Source of the DNA: Oscillospiraceae bacterium | GTDB lineage: Bacteria > Bacillota > Clostridia > Oscillospirales > Oscillospiraceae | Length of the DNA stretch: 36,878 nucleotides | Direction of reading: 5' to 3' | NCBI GenBank assembly: GCA_009787625.1 | Contig: WQSX01000027.1 | Span: 1-36,878 of the forward strand | In this document: piece after piece, positions 16,060 through 24,219 of the stretch | Layout: every line of letters begins with the position of its first letter | Numbering within the stretch: position 1 is the first letter of the stretch | Position numbers and translations under genes: made by a program | The notes under the pieces: model-generated | Seen by the model: the letters and a program-made list of their open reading frames with translations, nothing else | Told to the model about the DNA's origin: nothing | Databases searched by the model: none

Positions 16060-16108
16060 GATTCTGCGACTCACGCGCAGAATGACGTGAGGGTACTGAA
16101 TATTTTCG
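16060..16108. repeat. 49-bp direct repeat, right copy
   Basis: This copy differs from 15397-15445 by one base. It carries the self-complementary ATTCTGCG ... CGCAGAAT hairpin, and it lies between the convergent YgiT and GH2 genes, where the hairpin could also serve as a two-way transcript end. Confidence 0.85.
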
Positions 16109-16112
16109 CATT

Positions 16113-17813
16113 TCACCCTTCATCCCACCACAACCCGCGCAGCATATCTGCGGCGGGTTTTTCTTTGTATTCTTTTGTGTACAGACCCTTTGCGTTGTGG
16201 CCCGGTACCGGTAGATCTTCTCCGTATTCCGGGCAGGCGAAGTCTTTTAGTAGCCATACGCAGACGCCTGATAACAAATTCTTTTCAACCAATTTCCAGT
16301 GTGACTGCAGTAGGTCACACTGTTTTTCTAAACTCTTTGAGTCGGATAAATAGGCATCGCTTCCTGTTTCGGTCAACAGCAGTGGCTTTCCCGGAAAGCG
16401 TTTTGCTATTTTTTCCCAGTATTCTTTCGCATCATCGGCGGAGCCGTAGTACCAACCATAGTATTCATTTACGCATATTACGTCGAATACTTCTAGGGAT
16501 TTTTCAAAGCGTGGTGTTATGCCGGGGGCTGTGAATGCGGCGTATGCCGCCGGGCGTGTGCTGTCCAGTTCTGTCACCAACTGCTTTAGCTCTAACAGTG
16601 CTTTTTTTGATTTTCTTGTAATGCTGAAACACTCGTTGCCCACGCCCCAGAACAAAACAGAGGGGTGGTTGCGCTCCCGCTCGATTAGCTTTATCAGGGA
16701 GCGCTTTACGCTGTCTAAATACTTCGGATCTGTAAGTTGCCGTGAGCTGCGCAGTAGCCGCCACAGCCCTCTCAGTCCCTGTTTGTTTTTACGGAGCTCT
16801 GCGCTTTTGCCGAATAAACCTTGTACAAGCCCCAGTCCCGCTTGATAGTTGGCAACTTCTGCGTAGACTAATAATCCTGTCTCGTCTGAGACATCGTAGG
16901 CGTCCTCTCGGTGGGGGTAATGCGCTAAGCGAGCCAGATTTCCGCCCAAGTCTTTTATCAAAAAAAGCTCTTGCCGTGTTATCTCTTTCGGGAGGGCATG
17001 TCCGTGGTCATAATGCTCTTCATGGCGGCAAACACCCTTTATTTTCAAGGCTTGTCCGTCAATTTGGATTTCACGCTCCGCTATTGCAATATCCCGAAAC
17101 CCGAAACGAACACTTTGCGACCCGAATGGGGTTTCGATTTTAAACACATGCAGATGCGGCGACTCCGGGCTCCAGCGCTCAGGATTTTCTACTATCTGTG
17201 AGTATTTTGCATGGGAAACATTCCCCTCTGCGTCGGCAAAGAGCAAATTACTTATGACTTCATCTCCGCTCGTGCGAACATCTGCCTTGAAACAGTACAC
17301 TTCGGGTAGACTCTCGATGTATAGCTCACGAAACACACCCGCATAGAGTTTCCAACCGGGCTTATGCCCCTCAAATTGCCGTGGCGGCAGTGTATATGGG
17401 GAAATACGGTTGTCTATCTCAATTCGTAATGTGTTCTCATCGCCGTATTTTAAAATATCTGTCACGTTGAAATAGGTCGGCAGATGTGGGTCGCATGACT
17501 GTCCCAGTCTGGTTCCATTGAGCCAAATTTCGGCATTGTGAAAAAATCCCTCTAAACACAACCTACGTATCCCTCGGCTTTTTTCACCTGAAAACACAAA
17601 CTTATGCTCTAAGGGCAATATCCCTTCAAAATGCTCAAGAAAATCTCCGATTTTATTAAAGCAACCGGGGATTTCAATTGTTTTGTCTAAGTCAGGCATA
17701 TGGTACGTGCCGTTTAGATTAAGCCGCGGGTGGTCTTGTTCAAAAAATGCCGTCGGGTATGGCAATCCGTTTTCAATAAAATACGGAACTCCGCCACATT
17801 CGTACCTCGTCAT
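16113..17813 (-). CDS. Glycoside hydrolase family 2 (beta-glucuronidase/galactosidase type)
   Basis: The 566-residue enzyme has the GH2 order: an N-terminal sugar-binding jelly-roll (LEGFFHNAEIWLNGTRLG, residues ~85-105), an immunoglobulin-like middle, and a TIM barrel. The conserved GVCRHEEHYDHG and LARLAHYPH segments are present. The acid/base Glu394 is in WGVGNE and the nucleophile Glu482 is in LLLTETGSDA. It retains sugars on hydrolysis of beta-glucuronides, galactosides or related glycosides; the substrate cannot be settled from sequence. No signal peptide, so it is intracellular. The start overlaps the SCP2-fusion stop as ATGA, and the operon begins with a GPH symporter, recalling uidB-uidA. 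It is shorter than many GH2 enzymes but complete. Confidence 0.9.
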   Translation of the reverse strand: MTRYECGGVPYFIENGLPYPTAFFEQDHPRLNLNGTYHMPDLDKTIEIPGCFNKIGDFLEHFEGILPLEHKFVFSGEKSRGIRRLCLEGFFHNAEIWLNGTRLGQSCDPHLPTYFNVTDILKYGDENTLRIEIDNRISPYTLPPRQFEGHKPGWKLYAGVFRELYIESLPEVYCFKADVRTSGDEVISNLLFADAEGNVSHAKYSQIVENPERWSPESPHLHVFKIETPFGSQSVRFGFRDIAIAEREIQIDGQALKIKGVCRHEEHYDHGHALPKEITRQELFLIKDLGGNLARLAHYPHREDAYDVSDETGLLVYAEVANYQAGLGLVQGLFGKSAELRKNKQGLRGLWRLLRSSRQLTDPKYLDSVKRSLIKLIERERNHPSVLFWGVGNECFSITRKSKKALLELKQLVTELDSTRPAAYAAFTAPGITPRFEKSLEVFDVICVNEYYGWYYGSADDAKEYWEKIAKRFPGKPLLLTETGSDAYLSDSKSLEKQCDLLQSHWKLVEKNLLSGVCVWLLKDFACPEYGEDLPVPGHNAKGLYTKEYKEKPAADMLRGLWWDEG

Positions 17814-19303
17814 GACCCAAGCACCCCAACCAGTTTCAGTGCCTTGCCCATATCGCCTTTTAGCTTCAATTTCCGCAGAGCATATGCCGCCGTGGGGTTT
17901 GTTTTGCCTGAGAGAATGCCTTTAAGTGTTTTCATACTCAAAGTGACTCTTAGGTCGGAAACTTCCCTATCTGTCGGCGTGGCTGAGCCGTTTTGCAAAT
18001 CCAGCGTGAACACACCTTCGCCGCTCACTTCAAAAACGGCGACAAAGTCGGTTTGCACATGGCTAAAGCGTTCTCGCACCTCGTCCATAACAAGCAGAAG
18101 CTCAGGGGAACACTCTATCTCTTTTTCGTGATTTTGCCCTGCGCTAGTTTTGCCTGTTGTGCTTTGTCCTGTCGTCTTTTGCCCCGCTTTAGTTTGCCCA
18201 ACCGTATTTTCTTCTGTCTCTGCATATTGACGTGCCGGGCGCTCAGTCGGCTCTTTAAAACCGCCGCTCAGGTAGTTCGGATTGCAGTATCCTATTCCTA
18301 TTCCTTGGCGAAACTTCCATGTAAATTCACCCGGATACAGAACTTCCGCACAAAATCCAATGGCTATCATACGAAACCAAGTCGCAAAACAGTTAGACAG
18401 CCCCTGCGGCTCCTGATAACCCGACCAGCCATCAAAGAGGCGAATGCCGCTTGTCACATCATAAAATCCACCGTCCTCCTGCTGAATGTGCAGTAGGTCG
18501 TTCAGTTTTTTCGTAAGATATGTTTTTATTTCTTCAGTGCGATAGCCATATGCCATAAAATGGGCTAAGATATCGGCAATATCCACATCAATGCAAGCCG
18601 AGGATATTTCGTTTGGAATCGACAAGCAGTGGTCGATGATCTTGCGGTATCGCGGCACAGGCTCGTTTAATTTGTAGAACAGGTGGAAATTGTGCGCCGC
18701 TCCCGCCATTGCCGATGTCAAATCATTTGTCGTGGGGTCGTGCCAGTAGCCAAATTCGTCTTGATTGTCGAGATGCCACTGATAGAGCTCCGTAAATAGG
18801 TCATGGCGGTCGGTGTATTCATAAAATGATGCGAGGTTCACGATATAGTTCCCCTCCGTCCAAGGTCTTGCCATATCACGTCGAACCAGCCACTCGGTGA
18901 GTTTTTCCGATGTGTCGTAGTCGCTTAGAAACCGAAACTCTTTTTGCGGTTTATGAGTCTCTTCCAACGCCGACAACACATAGTTTGTGATGTGAAAATC
19001 ATCGTATTCAAAGTCAGGATAATATAGCTCTTCCGCTTTCATCTCAGGAATTCGGTATGCCCCGGAATCAATTTGAAAGCTATTGAGAAACGCCGCCGTG
19101 GCGGCAGTATCCGGAAGCTCTTCCCCCATAAGACGCAGGCAACTCACGGCATTATATGTCGCGGGTAATCTCATGCCGGGAGTATGCACGGGTTTGTTGT
19201 ATGTGGAGTTAGTGAAAATACCCGGCTCCACTTCCATGCTTCTGAGAAACGCGGAGGCTCTTGTGCGGGAGTTGTCAATTTGGCTTGTCATGTTAGTTGC
19301 CAT
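17810..19303 (-). CDS. Helical toroid-like protein fused to SCP2 lipid-binding domain
   Basis: The 497-residue protein has two parts. Residues 1 to about 365 form a helical repeat region with segments such as FLNSFQIDSGAYRIPEMKA, HLDNQDEFGYWHD and LLHIQQEDGGFYDV, reminiscent of the alpha-toroid of prenyltransferases and squalene cyclases. The cyclase DxDD motif is not seen. A 5-residue repeat linker (VGQTK AGQKT TGQST TGKTS) follows, then an SCP2-like sterol-carrier domain (about 395-497, with FTLDLQNG and LSMKTLKGILSGKTNP). SCP2 domains bind lipids or other hydrophobic ligands. Start ATG 19303 has AAGGAG 6 nt upstream. The gene is coupled to the GH2 gene (ATGA overlap), suggesting it holds or presents a hydrophobic aglycone. 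The toroid call is less certain than SCP2. Confidence 0.75.
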   Translation of the reverse strand: MATNMTSQIDNSRTRASAFLRSMEVEPGIFTNSTYNKPVHTPGMRLPATYNAVSCLRLMGEELPDTAATAAFLNSFQIDSGAYRIPEMKAEELYYPDFEYDDFHITNYVLSALEETHKPQKEFRFLSDYDTSEKLTEWLVRRDMARPWTEGNYIVNLASFYEYTDRHDLFTELYQWHLDNQDEFGYWHDPTTNDLTSAMAGAAHNFHLFYKLNEPVPRYRKIIDHCLSIPNEISSACIDVDIADILAHFMAYGYRTEEIKTYLTKKLNDLLHIQQEDGGFYDVTSGIRLFDGWSGYQEPQGLSNCFATWFRMIAIGFCAEVLYPGEFTWKFRQGIGIGYCNPNYLSGGFKEPTERPARQYAETEENTVGQTKAGQKTTGQSTTGKTSAGQNHEKEIECSPELLLVMDEVRERFSHVQTDFVAVFEVSGEGVFTLDLQNGSATPTDREVSDLRVTLSMKTLKGILSGKTNPTAAYALRKLKLKGDMGKALKLVGVLGS

Positions 19304-19336
19304 TTTTTTCTCCTTGTTTGTTGTTTCGTTATCCAA

Positions 19337-19413
19337 CGTCATTCTGGGCTTGACCCAGAATCCCACGAATAACGCGCCACATAAGGGGATCGCGGGTCAA
19401 GCCCGCAATGACG
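19337..19413. repeat. Palindromic MITE-like element B inside the operon
   Basis: Ends CGTCATTCTGGGCTTGACC (from 19337) and GGTCAAGCCCGCAATGACG (to 19413). Each half is a local hairpin: ATTCTGGG/CCCAGAAT on the left and GCGGG/CCCGC on the right. It sits between the symporter stop and the SCP2-fusion start, so it lies within the transcript. Confidence 0.75.
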
Positions 19414-19433
19414 TGGTGATTTGTTAGCTCGGA

Positions 19434-20858
19434 CTACTTCGTTCTCTCCAGCATTTTCTCCACATCGCCTACCTCTTCCCCTCTTCTCCGTGCGTCAACC
19501 AGCTCCCGTAGTTTTCCTAAATTGTGGGGGCCGATTGGGAAGCGTGCCGCTGCGAATGCGCATATTAGGGAGCAGACCAAGGGTAGCAGAATTGTTGTCA
19601 TACGAATTGCAGTTACCGCTGTTTCGCTCTGCACAGCGGCATCTCCCACATACCCTGAAAATTGCAAAATTGCGCCAATCATCAGCATGGCAAGTGCAGA
19701 GGAAAGTTTGCGGATAAAGGTCATTATACCTGCATAAATCCCCTCATTACGCTCTCCTGTCAGAGCTTCATCGTAATCTGTCACCTCAGGGAGCAATGCC
19801 CATGGAACAGCGTAACTGGAGCCCATTCCAATGCCGTGAAATGCTGAAAAAGCGAGAATCAGCCACAGTGGTGTCTCCGGTCCGATTAATAGCAGTGTCA
19901 AAAGTCCCGCCGTTCTGAGCAGACAACCCACAACCATGGTTTTGGGCTTGCCCCAGCGTTTAATCAGCATGATATAAAATGGCAGGCTGAGAACAGCTAC
20001 AACCATTGTAAGGCCAACAACCAGCGAGAAGTAGCCCTCACGCAGAAGATAGAAATTCAAGAAATAGATAAAATTGGCTCCTGTGATATCATTCGGTATA
20101 AACGCAAGGAGATAGACCGCCACCAAAATGCGAAAAGGCTTGTTTTTGCCCATCTGCTTAAGTGAGGTGCCTATCTTGGTTGGGTGCTTTTGTGCCGGAG
20201 CTATCTCTCTGCCCCGCATGACGAAATACATGAGTAGCCAAATTGCGCCGAAAATCAAAGCAAAGAGCAATGCCATAAGGATATATCCAACCCGCACGTC
20301 TCCGCCGATTGATTCGATAATCAGCATGGGCACAACAGCGGCAAGCAATGCGCCGAATACTGAAAACGCCATTCTCGTACCGATAATCGAGGTGCGCTGT
20401 CCTGCGTCGGGGGAAAGCTCCGGTGCAAGTGCCGCATAGGGCACCATGACGATTGCGAAAGCGCCGTTGAAGAAGCAAAATACAAAAATATAGTAGAGCA
20501 CCAGCCACCAACCACTCAGTGCCGGCACATACCAGATAAAGATAAAGCTGATAACCACAGGGATAACGCCCCAGAGGAAAAACGGTGCCCGCCGCCCGCG
20601 CTTTGAGCGGGTGCGGTCTGAGATTGTTCCCATGAGCGGGTCTGTAATCGCATCAAACACTCCGCCGATGAACACAACCAACCCAGCTTGCAGTGGGGAT
20701 ATCCCCGCAATATTTGTCAGGAAAAAGAGGTACAGTAATCCTACGATGCCCATTGCACCGCCGCCGTAAAAATCTCCGAGCCCATATACCAGCCGAACCT
20801 TGCGCATCTCCTTTGGCGGCAACGGGCTTGCGGTGATATCGGTTTTTTCTTGTGTCAT
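19434..20858 (-). CDS. GPH-family sugar/glycoside:cation symporter
   Basis: The 474-residue protein has about 12 membrane segments and the family signature of glycoside-pentoside-hexuronide carriers (MelB, XylP, UidB). The early GLGDFYGGGAMGIVG, the loop FIGGVFDAITDPLMGTISDR-TRSKRGRR, and the central YAVPWALLPEVTDYDEALTGERNEG are all present. It imports a sugar or glycoside with Na+ or H+ across the cell membrane. AGGAAG lies 8 nt before the ATG. As first gene of the operon with the SCP2 fusion and GH2, it probably brings in the glycoside that GH2 cleaves. Substrate undetermined. Confidence 0.92.
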   Translation of the reverse strand: MTQEKTDITASPLPPKEMRKVRLVYGLGDFYGGGAMGIVGLLYLFFLTNIAGISPLQAGLVVFIGGVFDAITDPLMGTISDRTRSKRGRRAPFFLWGVIPVVISFIFIWYVPALSGWWLVLYYIFVFCFFNGAFAIVMVPYAALAPELSPDAGQRTSIIGTRMAFSVFGALLAAVVPMLIIESIGGDVRVGYILMALLFALIFGAIWLLMYFVMRGREIAPAQKHPTKIGTSLKQMGKNKPFRILVAVYLLAFIPNDITGANFIYFLNFYLLREGYFSLVVGLTMVVAVLSLPFYIMLIKRWGKPKTMVVGCLLRTAGLLTLLLIGPETPLWLILAFSAFHGIGMGSSYAVPWALLPEVTDYDEALTGERNEGIYAGIMTFIRKLSSALAMLMIGAILQFSGYVGDAAVQSETAVTAIRMTTILLPLVCSLICAFAAARFPIGPHNLGKLRELVDARRRGEEVGDVEKMLERTK

Positions 20859-20882
20859 GTTTGTTACTTCCTTTGTTTTGAA

Positions 20883-20926
20883 ATAGGAAAATCCTATAAA
20901 GTCACTCGGGTATGAGTAATATTATA
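20883..20926 (-). promoter_or_regulatory. Candidate promoter and operator of glycoside operon
   Basis: On the minus strand TATAAT lies at 20926-20921 but no good -35 is apparent. Downstream, at 20883-20897, is the palindrome ATAGGA-AAA-TCCTAT, placed after the predicted transcription start where a repressor could block elongation. Part of the motif (ATAGGA) recurs at 20924-20929, overlapping the -10. Confidence 0.4.
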
Positions 20927-20957
20927 GGACTTATATACTACAGGAATGATAACACCA

Positions 20958-20975
20958 ATTGTATTTTTTTACAAT
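20958..20975. promoter_or_regulatory. ATTGTA/TACAAT inverted repeat
   Basis: Arms of 6 bp flank six T residues in the 230-bp space between the divergent symporter and pilB genes. It is a possible regulator site; the stem is too short to call a terminator. Confidence 0.3.
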
Positions 20976-20990
20976 GTTTTTCTTTTAAAT

Positions 20991-21018
20991 ATTATCCACT
21001 TTTACCCATTATCCACTT
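20991..21018. repeat. Two DnaA-box-like direct repeats before pilB
   Basis: ATTATCCACTT occurs at 20991-21001 and at 21008-21018. Each contains TTATCCACT, one base off the DnaA box TTATCCACA. They lie just upstream of and touching the TTGACA of the candidate pilB promoter. Confidence 0.45.
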
Positions 21019-21044
21019 GACATTTTCCCATAATATGAGAGAAT
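21017..21044 (+). promoter_or_regulatory. Candidate pilB promoter
   Basis: A perfect TTGACA at 21017-21022, 16 bp, then GAGAAT at 21039-21044 (4 of 6 matches). The leader would be about 38 nt. The -35 overlaps the second TTATCCACT repeat, so a factor bound there would affect expression. Confidence 0.45.
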
Positions 21045-21088
21045 AGCAAAAGCCACCTCTATCAAAGCGAAAGGGTTGTTTTAAAACT

Positions 21089-22786
21089 ATGACAGTTCCA
21101 CAAAATAAAAAACTCAGGCTCGGCGAGGTACTTATTGACTCCGGGAATCTGACCTTGGAGCAACTTGAGCGTGCGCTCTCCCTGCAAAAAGCGTCAACTG
21201 AGCGAAAGCGGCTTGGCGAAGTGTTGATAGAAAACGGCATGATTACGGAGGATCGCCTCAACACAGCGATGTCAACACGACTTGGAATCAGATATGTCCC
21301 CATCAGCGAGTGCCCCATAGATCTCGACACGGTTGCCCTCATTCCCAGGGACATAGCTCAAAAGCACTGCCTTATAGCGACATCATCGGACAAAAACACG
21401 CTCACAGTTCTGATAAATGACCCGCTCAACTACTATGCACTCGAAGATGTAAAGCTCATCTCCAAAATGCAGCAAATTGAACCGCTAATATGTAAAAAAG
21501 ACGAAATAGTCCAAGCGATAAATCGCAGCTACTCAGAAATAGACGCACACAAAGCCGCACGTGACGCAAACGAAAGCATCGGCGAATCCAGTGCATTCTC
21601 CTACATCGACATCACCGAAACAGCCGACGACACACCCGTCGTCACACTCATAAACTCAATGCTCCAAAAAGCACATAGCGCCGGAGCCAGCGACATACAC
21701 ATCGAACCCTTTGAAACACAAACACAAATCAGAATCCGCATCGACGGGCAAATTGTTGACTACACAAAACTCTCACAAGCCCTGCACAGCTCACTCACAG
21801 CAAGGCTTAAAATACTCGGCAACATGGACATAGCCGAAAAACGCGCACCGCAGGACGGCTCATTCCGGGCAAAACTTGACGGGCTGGACCTCAATGTGCG
21901 CATCTCCTCCCTGCCGACGATTTACGGCGAAAAACTTGTTCTCAGGTTCCTCAGCCAATCCGGAGTTCTGGACAACGCCGACACATTTGGCATGGAGCAT
22001 GACGACTACATGAAAGTCCTCTCCCTGCTCGGCTCCCCCCATGGACTTCTCTACATAACAGGCCCGACAGGTAGCGGAAAAACCACCACGCTCTACATGC
22101 TCATAGAATATCTCACAAAAAAAAGTGTCAACATAGCAACAATCGAGGACCCCGTGGAAAAAACCATAGAAAAAGTCAACCAAACACAGATAAACCCACT
22201 TGCGGGGCTGACTTTCGAATCGGGACTGCGTTCGATACTCCGCCAAGACCCCGACGTAATCATGATTGGTGAAACCCGCGACTCAGAGACAGCCACAATA
22301 TCAGTGCGAAGCGCACTCACAGGGCATCTGGTGCTCTCATCTCTACACACAAATGACTCCATTTCGGCAATAGTGCGCCTTATAGACATGGGAGTCGAGG
22401 ATTACCTGCTCTCAAACTCCCTCGTAGGCGTTGTTGCCCAACGGCTTGTCAAAAAGATTTGCCCATTTTGCCGTGTAGAATATGAGGCGTCCGAGAGCGA
22501 CAAAGCCGCAATGAGAAACTATGACATTGACATATTAGCCAGAGGTCAAGGCTGCCATAACTGCAACAACACCGGTTACAGAGGCAGGGTCGCTGTTCAC
22601 GAAATCCTCACTGTTGACGCTCGAATCAGGAGCCTTATGACCTCCGGTACAGGCATAGAGGACATAAATGCATACGTACAAGAAAACAACCTGATGAAAA
22701 GCCTCCGAACCAGTCTGCTCGCACTCGTCAAAAATCGCAAAACCACAATCGAAGAGCTCTTAAAGCTCACCTACTTTGTACAATAG
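21089..22786 (+). CDS. pilB: Type IV pilus extension ATPase PilB
   Basis: The 565-residue protein is a full GspE/PilB ATPase. It has an N-terminal MshEN-type domain (LRLGEVLIDSGNLTLEQLERA, residues ~6-150). The T2SS E domain carries Walker A GPTGSGKTT (Lys331), the Asp/Walker B stretch RQDPDVIMIGETRD and LSSLHTNDS. The zinc tetracysteine pairs are Cys458/461 (CPFC) and Cys489/492 (CHNC). It powers pilus assembly at the cytoplasmic face of the membrane with PilC. The ribosome binding site is weak (AAAGGG about 14 nt upstream). It is the first gene of the plus-strand pilus locus, separated from pilT by palindromic element C. Confidence 0.95.
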   Translation: MTVPQNKKLRLGEVLIDSGNLTLEQLERALSLQKASTERKRLGEVLIENGMITEDRLNTAMSTRLGIRYVPISECPIDLDTVALIPRDIAQKHCLIATSSDKNTLTVLINDPLNYYALEDVKLISKMQQIEPLICKKDEIVQAINRSYSEIDAHKAARDANESIGESSAFSYIDITETADDTPVVTLINSMLQKAHSAGASDIHIEPFETQTQIRIRIDGQIVDYTKLSQALHSSLTARLKILGNMDIAEKRAPQDGSFRAKLDGLDLNVRISSLPTIYGEKLVLRFLSQSGVLDNADTFGMEHDDYMKVLSLLGSPHGLLYITGPTGSGKTTTLYMLIEYLTKKSVNIATIEDPVEKTIEKVNQTQINPLAGLTFESGLRSILRQDPDVIMIGETRDSETATISVRSALTGHLVLSSLHTNDSISAIVRLIDMGVEDYLLSNSLVGVVAQRLVKKICPFCRVEYEASESDKAAMRNYDIDILARGQGCHNCNNTGYRGRVAVHEILTVDARIRSLMTSGTGIEDINAYVQENNLMKSLRTSLLALVKNRKTTIEELLKLTYFVQ

Positions 22787-22842
22787 CGTGAAGACCCCTT
22801 TATAGTCGTTACTGTTCAAGCCGAAAACAGCACTAAAGAGCT

Positions 22843-22922
22843 CGTCATTGCGGGCTTGACCCGCAACCCCCCACGGATATGCTCATTATTCATAGGATTG
22901 CGGCTCGGAGGCCGCAATGACG
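22843..22922. repeat. Palindromic MITE-like element C between pilB and pilT
   Basis: It runs from CGTCATTGCGGGCTTGACC to GCCGCAATGACG. The left half forms ATTGCGGG/CCCGCAA and the right half ATTGCGGC/GCCGCAAT. It lies in the 248-bp pilB-pilT gap upstream of the pilT promoter and could fold in readthrough mRNA. Confidence 0.75.
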
Positions 22923-22980
22923 TGATACGTGCGAATAGCAACTTAAAGCCTGAAATTTAGCGGAATAACCCTAAATTTTC

Positions 22981-23008
22981 TTGACAATTTCTACATTTCG
23001 TGCATAAT
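22981..23008 (+). promoter_or_regulatory. Strong promoter of pilT and downstream pilus genes
   Basis: TTGACA (22981-22986), 16-bp spacer, CATAAT (23003-23008), which is 11 of 12 consensus positions. Transcription would start near 23015, giving a leader of about 20 nt before the TTG start. Confidence 0.65.
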
Positions 23009-23034
23009 ATATACTTTGAAAGGTGGAGAGGGTT

Positions 23035-24090
23035 TTGCAGATAAACGACATTTTAATAACCGCCAAAGACAGGCGGGCGAGCGATGTACACATCACAGCC
23101 GATCGCAATATAATGTTACGCATCGACGGTCAGCTCGTAGAAACAGAGCTTGCCTTTAGTTATGATGAAAAGCAGTCGATGATTCTCTCACTTTTGTCGG
23201 AAAAACACAGCAAAAAAGTTCAGTCGGGCGGCGACGTTGACACAAGCTATGAGACACACACCGGTATACGTTGCCGTGTCAATGTATTTCACCAACAAAA
23301 GCGCATTGCCGCCGCTATCAGGCTTCTCAATGAAAAAATACCGACATTTGACGAACTACACCTGCCCGAAGCCCTGCGAAACCTCGCAAACGAGCCGCGC
23401 GGGCTGATATTGGTCACAGGCCCCACAGGCAGCGGTAAGTCCACAACACTTGCGGCGATGGTTGACTACATCAACGACACCAGAGCCTGTCATATCCTGA
23501 CGGTTGAGGACCCCATAGAATACGTCTACAAACAAAAGAAATCACTTATCCATCAGCGAAGCGTCGGAGAAGATGTCGATAGTTTCTCACTTGCGTTGCG
23601 CAGTGCCATGAGGGAGGATCCTGATGTCATACTCGTGGGCGAAATGCGGGACTTTGAAACAATCTCGGCAGCCATAACGGCAGCGGAAACAGGACATCTG
23701 GTGCTATCCACACTGCACACAACCGGAGCGGCGATGACCGTTGACCGCATAATCGACGTATTTCCGCCCCACAGTCAGCACCAAATCCGCACACAGCTCG
23801 CAGGCGTGCTAAAAGGAGTCGTAACGCAGACATTACTCCCAAGGGCACGCGGAGAAGGTCGTGTGGCGGCATTTGAAATAATGACAGGCACCGACGCAGT
23901 CAGCAACTTAATCCGTGAGGGCAAGGGCCATCAATTAAACTCCGTAATCCAAACAGGCACCCGCCAAGGCATGATTTTACTGGACGACTATCTGGCAAAC
24001 CTAGTCCGCACAGGCACCATAACAAGAGATGCCGCCGTCGAAAAAGCGGGAAACAAAACAGAGCTGATAGCCGCCATCGGCAGGGTATGA
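23035..24090 (+). CDS. pilT: Type IV pilus retraction ATPase PilT
   Basis: The 351-residue protein shows the PilT features: an N-terminal INDILITAKDRRASDVHI, Walker A GPTGSGKST (starting at residue 129), the Asp box ILTVEDPIEY, Walker B REDPDVILVGEMRD, the His box LSTLHTTGA, and a C-terminal SNLIREGK motif matching the PilT AIRNLIRE signature. It retracts pili, giving twitching motility and DNA uptake in other species. I choose TTG 23035, because AGGTGGAG lies 6 nt upstream and family members start directly before the LNDLL-type motif. The GTG at 23023 overlaps that site. Confidence 0.93.
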   Translation: MQINDILITAKDRRASDVHITADRNIMLRIDGQLVETELAFSYDEKQSMILSLLSEKHSKKVQSGGDVDTSYETHTGIRCRVNVFHQQKRIAAAIRLLNEKIPTFDELHLPEALRNLANEPRGLILVTGPTGSGKSTTLAAMVDYINDTRACHILTVEDPIEYVYKQKKSLIHQRSVGEDVDSFSLALRSAMREDPDVILVGEMRDFETISAAITAAETGHLVLSTLHTTGAAMTVDRIIDVFPPHSQHQIRTQLAGVLKGVVTQTLLPRARGEGRVAAFEIMTGTDAVSNLIREGKGHQLNSVIQTGTRQGMILLDDYLANLVRTGTITRDAAVEKAGNKTELIAAIGRV

Positions 24091-24219
24091 GGAAAGTAAA
24101 AGGTAACACCAAGCGCAAAAATTTGCCTATGCAATATAACGCATACACATTCATCGCTTAGCATCTACACAAGACACACCTCGTATGCAGTGTGATATCA
24201 AGAAATGGAGAAATACTAG
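24091..24219. other. Leader region of the major pilin gene
   Basis: This 129-bp gap holds a small inverted repeat, TATGC-GCATA (24128-24145), and a GGAG about 10 nt before the pilin ATG. No convincing -35/-10 pair is seen, so the pilin may be transcribed from the pilT promoter or from an unrecognised one. Confidence 0.35.
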
